DNA of 64,000 nucleotides from Mycolicibacterium sp. P9-64 (GTDB lineage Bacteria > Actinomycetota > Actinomycetes > Mycobacteriales > Mycobacteriaceae), in the NCBI RefSeq assembly GCF_008329605.1, contig NZ_NPKO01000001.1, positions 62,001 to 126,000 of the forward strand, written 5' to 3'. A program made the translations under genes and the position numbers. Positions within the stretch are counted from its first letter, which is position 1; every line of letters begins with the position of its first letter. Positions 60,063 to 64,000 of this stretch are shown in pieces. Under the pieces are notes generated by a model. The model was not told the DNA's origin, made no database searches, and was given only the letters and a program-made list of their open reading frames with translations.

Positions 60063-61394
60063 ATGGGACACGTGACCACTACCGTGACCGCCAACGGGAC
60101 CGATAGGCCTGCGCCGCCCACCGAATTCGATTGGAACACCCCGCTGCGCAAGCCCGCGTGGCAGACCTACCTGTACTTCCTGCTGATCAGCCTCCTCGCG
60201 ATCGTCGGGGTCGTTTTCCTCTTCGTCACGGGTTTCGCCTCAGGACTGCTGATGGTCACCCTCGTCGGAGTGCCCCTACTCGCACTGGTGGTGCTGAGCG
60301 GGCGGGCGTGGAATCGGTTGTACCGCGGGCTCGCCCGGCTGACGGGAACCGAGATCGACGCCCCGCCTGCGTTCGTCAGGCCGTCGGGGGCGAGCGAAGC
60401 GACGGGGGATTCTGCCGGTCGATTGCAATCGGTCGTGGCGGCCCTGACCGACGCGGTCGGATGGCGCAGTCTGGGCTTTCTCGCCCTGACCTCCGTGTTG
60501 ATGACGCCGATCGGCTACGTCGTCATCGTTGGTGTCGTCTTGTCGGCGATACTGGTGACATCGCCAGTCGTGTGGCTGGTCATGGACCAGCCGTTCGTCA
60601 CGCTCGGCGAGCCCGTGGACTCCCTCGGTGGCTACCTGCTGCTGTCCATCGCGGGTGTGGTGGCGCTGTACCTGCTCGGGTGGGTCATGTTGGGGCTCGG
60701 CCGTTGCCACGCGTGGCTCGCCAAGGCACTGCTCGGCCCGACCGAGAAGGAGCGTCGTGTGGTGCACCTGGAGAGGGCCCGCGCCGATGCCGTCGACGAT
60801 TCCGCCGCCACCCTGCGCCGCGTCGAACGCGACCTGCACGACGGAACCCAGGCCCGACTGATCACCGTCGCGATGGCGCTGGCGCGCGCCGAGGAGCAGC
60901 TCGCGACGTCATCGGACGCGCCGCTAGCCAGGGAACTGGTGTCCGGCGCACTGGCCAACACCAAGGACACACTGACCGAGCTCCGTGACCTGGTCCGTGG
61001 AATCAGGCCCCCCGCACTCGATCTCGGCCTCGGCCCGGCAATCCAGACGCTCGCCGCGCGCAACCCGATCCCCGTCGAGGTCGCCGTCGACCTTCGCGTC
61101 CGACCGTCGATCGGCGTCGAGACCATGGCCTACTTCTGCGTGGCGGAGCTGCTGGCCAACGCGTCGCGACACTCCGGCGCCAGCCAGGTCTCGGTACGGG
61201 TCGCGGGCGACGGCAATGAGTTGCGAATCACCGTGGGGGACAACGGGTCCGGCGGCGCACGGGTGGGCAACGGGTCCGGGCTCATCGGATTGCGGGACCG
61301 GCTCGCCATGCTCGACGGACGCCTCGAGATCGACAGCCCGGAGGGCGGCCCGACGGTAGTCACCGTCGTCGTGCCGCCGGGAGGCAGTCAGTGA
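60063..61394 (+). CDS. Sensor histidine kinase (NarL-system type, HisKA_3)
   Basis: A 443-residue membrane kinase. Helices lie near residues 35-58, 60-80, 138-178 and 196-216, forming a membrane-embedded sensor domain. The HisKA_3 dimerisation segment ERDLHDGTQARL holds the phosphorylated His259, and the ATPase domain has ELLANASRHSGAS (N box) and LIGLRDRLAMLDGRL (G region). A dispersed repeat copy is read in frame as SGASEATGD near residue 107. The gene overlaps the response regulator gene by 4 bp. Start ATG 60063 (GTG 60072 possible). The signal is unknown. Confidence 0.94.
   Translation: MGHVTTTVTANGTDRPAPPTEFDWNTPLRKPAWQTYLYFLLISLLAIVGVVFLFVTGFASGLLMVTLVGVPLLALVVLSGRAWNRLYRGLARLTGTEIDAPPAFVRPSGASEATGDSAGRLQSVVAALTDAVGWRSLGFLALTSVLMTPIGYVVIVGVVLSAILVTSPVVWLVMDQPFVTLGEPVDSLGGYLLLSIAGVVALYLLGWVMLGLGRCHAWLAKALLGPTEKERRVVHLERARADAVDDSAATLRRVERDLHDGTQARLITVAMALARAEEQLATSSDAPLARELVSGALANTKDTLTELRDLVRGIRPPALDLGLGPAIQTLAARNPIPVEVAVDLRVRPSIGVETMAYFCVAELLANASRHSGASQVSVRVAGDGNELRITVGDNGSGGARVGNGSGLIGLRDRLAMLDGRLEIDSPEGGPTVVTVVVPPGGSQ
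60383..60409 (+). repeat. Dispersed GC-rich repeat, copy 3 (in coding sequence)
   Basis: A 27-bp segment containing GGGGCGAGCGAAGCGACGGG, identical over its length to the minus-strand copy at 28584-28610. It is read in a different frame there (GASEATG here, GERSDG there), in a linker between kinase membrane segments. Confidence 0.75.
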
Positions 61395-62077
61395 CCCGCC
61401 TCGTCATCGCGGAGGACAGCGCCATCCTGCGCGAAGGGCTGGTGCAGCTGCTCGTCGAGCGAGGCCACGACGTGCTCGCCAACGTCGGAACCGCAACCGA
61501 ATTGATCGATGCCGTCACCGAATTCACGCCCGAGGTGGTCATCGTCGACATCCGCATGCCGCCGACGTTCACCGACGAGGGCCTGGTGGCCGCGGTATCG
61601 CTGCGCAGGTCGCATCCCCACATCGGCGTGCTGGTGTTCTCGCAGTGGGTGGAGACGCGGTACGCCACCGAGCTGCTGGCCAATCAGCCGGAAGGCGTCG
61701 GCTACCTGCTCAAGGACCGGGTGACCGACATCGGCGAGTTCGACGCCGCGGTGCGCCGCGTCGCCGCCGGTGGCACGGCGCTGGACCCCGAGGTGGTGCG
61801 CCAGCTGATGGGCAGCAGGAGCAAGTCCGCCACCCTCGACCGACTGACCCCGCGCGAGCACGAGGTGCTGTCCCTGATGGCCGAAGGCCATTCCAACATC
61901 GCGCTGGCACAGCAGCTTTCGATCACCGAGCGCGCGGTGGAGAAACACGTCTCGGCCATCTTCACCAAGCTCGACCTGCCGCCGTCGCAAGCCCACCACC
62001 GCCGTGTGCTCGCAGTCGTGACCTACCTCGACTCGGGCTTCATCAAGATGTCCTCCGGCGCAGCCGGCCCCCTGTGA
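61391..62077 (+). CDS. NarL/LuxR-family response regulator
   Basis: A 228-residue response regulator. The receiver domain has VIAEDSAILREGL at the N-terminus with acidic E8 and D9, the phosphoacceptor D53 in VVIVDIRMPP, and Lys in YLLKDRV. The C-terminal LuxR HTH covers about residues 152-200 (LTPREHEVLSLMAEGHSNIALAQQLSITERAVEKHVSAIFTKL). It starts GTG within the kinase stop (GTGA overlap), so the pair is co-translated. Target genes are unknown; nearby candidates are the TDT transporter and the LLM gene. Confidence 0.95.
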   Translation: MTRLVIAEDSAILREGLVQLLVERGHDVLANVGTATELIDAVTEFTPEVVIVDIRMPPTFTDEGLVAAVSLRRSHPHIGVLVFSQWVETRYATELLANQPEGVGYLLKDRVTDIGEFDAAVRRVAAGGTALDPEVVRQLMGSRSKSATLDRLTPREHEVLSLMAEGHSNIALAQQLSITERAVEKHVSAIFTKLDLPPSQAHHRRVLAVVTYLDSGFIKMSSGAAGPL

Positions 62078-62090
62078 AATCTGGTTCTGA

Positions 62091-62133
62091 CAAACAAAAA
62101 TCCCCCGGGAAGAGACCGGGGGATTTTTGTTTG
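62091..62133. terminator. Strong bidirectional rho-independent terminator
   Basis: An 18-bp perfect stem (62091-62108 with 62116-62133) and a 7-base loop, G/C-rich at the tip and flanked by A-run on the left and T-run on the right. It ends the response-regulator operon on the plus strand and fadE5 on the minus strand. Confidence 0.93.
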
Positions 62134-62150
62134 GAGCTGCCGAGGCAGGC

Positions 62151-63986
62151 CTAGAAGGCCGCCTCGTCCAACTCCATGACCTCGTTGTCGATGGTGTCGA
62201 TCACCAGGCGTGTGCTGGTCAGCAGCGGCAGGAAGTTCTTCGCGAAGAACGACGCCGTTGCGATCTTGCCGTCGTAGAAGTTGCGGTCGTCGCCGGCTGC
62301 ACCGTTGTCGAGCGCTGCGATGGCGACGGCCGACTGCTTCAACAGGAGCCAGCCGAGAACCAGGTCACCGACGCTCATCAGGAAGCGCACCGAACCGAGG
62401 CCCACCTTGTAGATGTTGGCCGCGTCCTCCTGCGCCGACATCAGGTAGCCGGTGAGCGTCGCCGCCATGCCCTGTACGTCCGCCAGGGCGGTCGCCAGCA
62501 GCTCGCGCTCGGCCTTGAGGCGGCCGTTGCCGGACTCGTTGGTGATGAAGCTCTGGATCTCGTTCGCCACGTAACCGAGGGCAACACCCTTGTCACGCAC
62601 GATCTTCCGGAAGAAGAAGTCCTGCGCCTGGATGGCAGTGGTGCCCTCGTAGAGCGAGTCGATCTTCGCGTCGCGGATGTACTGCTCGATCGGGTAGTCC
62701 TGCAGGAAGCCGGAGCCACCGAAGGTCTGCAGGCTCTCGGTGAGCTTGGCGTAGGCCTGCTCGGAGCCGACCCCCTTGACGATGGGCAGCAGCAGGTCGT
62801 TGACCTTGACGGCCAGGTCCGCGTCGATGCCGTAGACGGCCTTGGCCACCTCGGCGTCCTGGAAGGTCGCGGTGTAGATGTACAGCGCGCGCAGACCCTC
62901 GGCGTAGGACTTCTGAGTGAGCAGGCTGCGACGCACGTCCGGGTGATGGGTAATGGTCACGCGGGGCGCGGCCTTGTCGGTCATCTGCGTGAGGTCAGCA
63001 CCCTGGACACGCTCCTTGGCGTACTCCAGCGCGTTCAGGTAGCCGGTCGACAGCGTCGCGATGGCCTTGGTGCCCACCATCATTCGGGCCTGCTCGATGA
63101 CGTCGAACATCTGGGCAATGCCCTCGTGCACCTCGCCGACGAGCCAGCCGACGGCGGGCTTGTCGTGCTGGCCGAGCGACAGCTCGCAGGTCGCGGAGAC
63201 CTTGAGGCCCATCTTGTGCTCGACGTTGGTGACGTAGACGCCGTTGCGCTCGCCGGGCTCGCCGGTCTCGAAGTCGAAGAGGAACTTCGGCACGAAGAAC
63301 AGCGAAAGGCCCTTGGTGCCGGGGCCTGCGCCCTCGGGGCGGGCCAGCACCAGGTGGAAGATGTTCTCGAACAGATCGCCGGAGTCGCCCGAGGTGATGA
63401 AGCGCTTCACGCCGTCGATGTGCCAGGAGCCGTCCTCCTGCTTGACGGCCTTGGTGCGGCCTGCGCCGACGTCGGAGCCCGCGTCGGGCTCGGTCAGCAC
63501 CATGGTGGAGCCCCAGCCGCGCTCAGCGGCCAGCACTGCCCACTTCTTCTGCTCCTCGGTGGCGAGGTGGTAGAAGATGTTCGCGAATCCGGCGCCGCCT
63601 GCATACATCCAGACCGCCGGGTTGGCGCCGAGGATGTGCTCGTTGAGCGCCCACATCAGAGCCTTGGGCGTCGGTGTGCCGCCAAGCGCCTCTTCGAGGC
63701 CCACGCGGTCCCAGCCGGCGTCGAGGACGGCGCGCACGGAGTTCTTGAAGGCCTCCGGCAGCGTCACGGAGAAGGTGTTGGGGTCGAAGGTCGGGGGGTT
63801 GCGGTCGCCCTCGGCGAATGAATCGGCGATCGGGCCCGCGGCCAGCCGGCTCATCTCCTCGAGCATCTCGCGGGCGGTGTCGACGTCGAGGTCGGTGAAC
63901 TGGCCTTCGCCGAGTGCCTTGTCGATGCCGAATACCTCGAACAGGTTGAACACCTGGTCACGGACGTTGCTCTTGTAATGGCTCAC
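62151..63986 (-). CDS. fadE5: Acyl-CoA dehydrogenase FadE5
   Basis: A 611-residue acyl-CoA dehydrogenase matching FadE5 (Rv0244c). Marks: [23 protein letters not shown] loop [36 protein letters not shown], and catalytic Glu447 in [11 protein letters not shown]. It oxidises acyl-CoAs of many chain lengths in beta-oxidation. GTG 63986 has AGGAGA 8 nt upstream. The gene is convergent with the response-regulator operon across the strong terminator, and its promoter is largely beyond the window edge. A paralogue of equal length lies at 8551-10386. Confidence 0.97.
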   Translation of the reverse strand: MSHYKSNVRDQVFNLFEVFGIDKALGEGQFTDLDVDTAREMLEEMSRLAAGPIADSFAEGDRNPPTFDPNTFSVTLPEAFKNSVRAVLDAGWDRVGLEEALGGTPTPKALMWALNEHILGANPAVWMYAGGAGFANIFYHLATEEQKKWAVLAAERGWGSTMVLTEPDAGSDVGAGRTKAVKQEDGSWHIDGVKRFITSGDSGDLFENIFHLVLARPEGAGPGTKGLSLFFVPKFLFDFETGEPGERNGVYVTNVEHKMGLKVSATCELSLGQHDKPAVGWLVGEVHEGIAQMFDVIEQARMMVGTKAIATLSTGYLNALEYAKERVQGADLTQMTDKAAPRVTITHHPDVRRSLLTQKSYAEGLRALYIYTATFQDAEVAKAVYGIDADLAVKVNDLLLPIVKGVGSEQAYAKLTESLQTFGGSGFLQDYPIEQYIRDAKIDSLYEGTTAIQAQDFFFRKIVRDKGVALGYVANEIQSFITNESGNGRLKAERELLATALADVQGMAATLTGYLMSAQEDAANIYKVGLGSVRFLMSVGDLVLGWLLLKQSAVAIAALDNGAAGDDRNFYDGKIATASFFAKNFLPLLTSTRLVIDTIDNEVMELDEAAF

Positions 63987-64000
63987 GATGTCTCCTCGAT

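Noticed and set aside
62127..63821. Plus-strand ORF of 564 codons
   Set aside because: Antisense shadow of fadE5 with repetitive Leu/Val/Gly/Arg content and no start signal.

Overview
The window is GC-rich, densely coded DNA from a member of the Mycobacteriaceae, most probably a fast-growing environmental Mycolicibacterium-type species. This rests on ordered orthologues of M. tuberculosis loci recognised from their proteins: the Rv0223c-Rv0228 block, php (Rv0230c), aftD (Rv0236c) with the tiny Rv0236A gene, lpqI (Rv0237), an Rv0238-type TetR, htdX-fabG4-fadA2 (Rv0241c-Rv0243) and fadE5 (Rv0244c). Supporting traits are a mycobacterial SOS box, a 13E12-type HNH gene, F420-type LLM enzymes, a mycofactocin-coupled dehydrogenase and many genes that look leaderless.

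Layout. 1-5.3 kb: the 3' end of an arylamine N-acetyltransferase gene, a small P-loop kinase, and a compact ECF41 sigma-factor module (sigma gene, carboxymuconolactone decarboxylase gene, membrane protein), each gene with a matching promoter; then a two-domain acyl-CoA dehydrogenase. 5.3-13.1 kb: an AraC regulator with a DHFR-like reductase, a TetR regulator coupled to a 45-residue ORF, a crotonase, a FadE5 paralogue and small genes. 13.4-24.8 kb: a catabolic island (LLM oxidoreductase, two VOC proteins, GMC oxidoreductase, FAH hydrolase, NTF2-like protein, two SDRs, a DUF3500 protein, an RraA-like protein, two LysR regulators) with strong inverted repeats at its divergent promoter. 24.9-40.7 kb: the conserved envelope locus (aldehyde dehydrogenase, methyltransferase, glycosyltransferase, polytopic protein, DUF3068 protein, acyltransferase, acyl-CoA ligase, php, aftD, DUF2613, lpqI). 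40.8-47.9 kb: an inserted cluster for apparent gamma-glutamyl-amine metabolism (glutamine-synthetase-like ligase, permease, aminotransferase, FluG-type amidohydrolase, class II amidotransferase, RpiR regulator). 47.9-54.0 kb: two TetR regulators, a membrane protein, an ABC exporter, a LexA-controlled 13E12 HNH gene and a methyltransferase. 54.0-64 kb: the htdX-fabG4 / fadA2 fatty-acid locus, a TDT transporter, an LLM enzyme, a CRP-box plus structured-RNA region, a two-component system and fadE5.

How the parts fit. Lipid oxidation dominates (two FadE5-type enzymes, a fused FadE, FadA2, FabG4, HtdX, a crotonase, an acyl-CoA ligase). The 25-40 kb block builds or modifies the arabinan/mannan envelope. 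The two inserted clusters (13-25 kb and 41-48 kb) look like self-contained catabolic units, each with its own regulators. No tRNA, rRNA, CRISPR array or complete transposon was seen.
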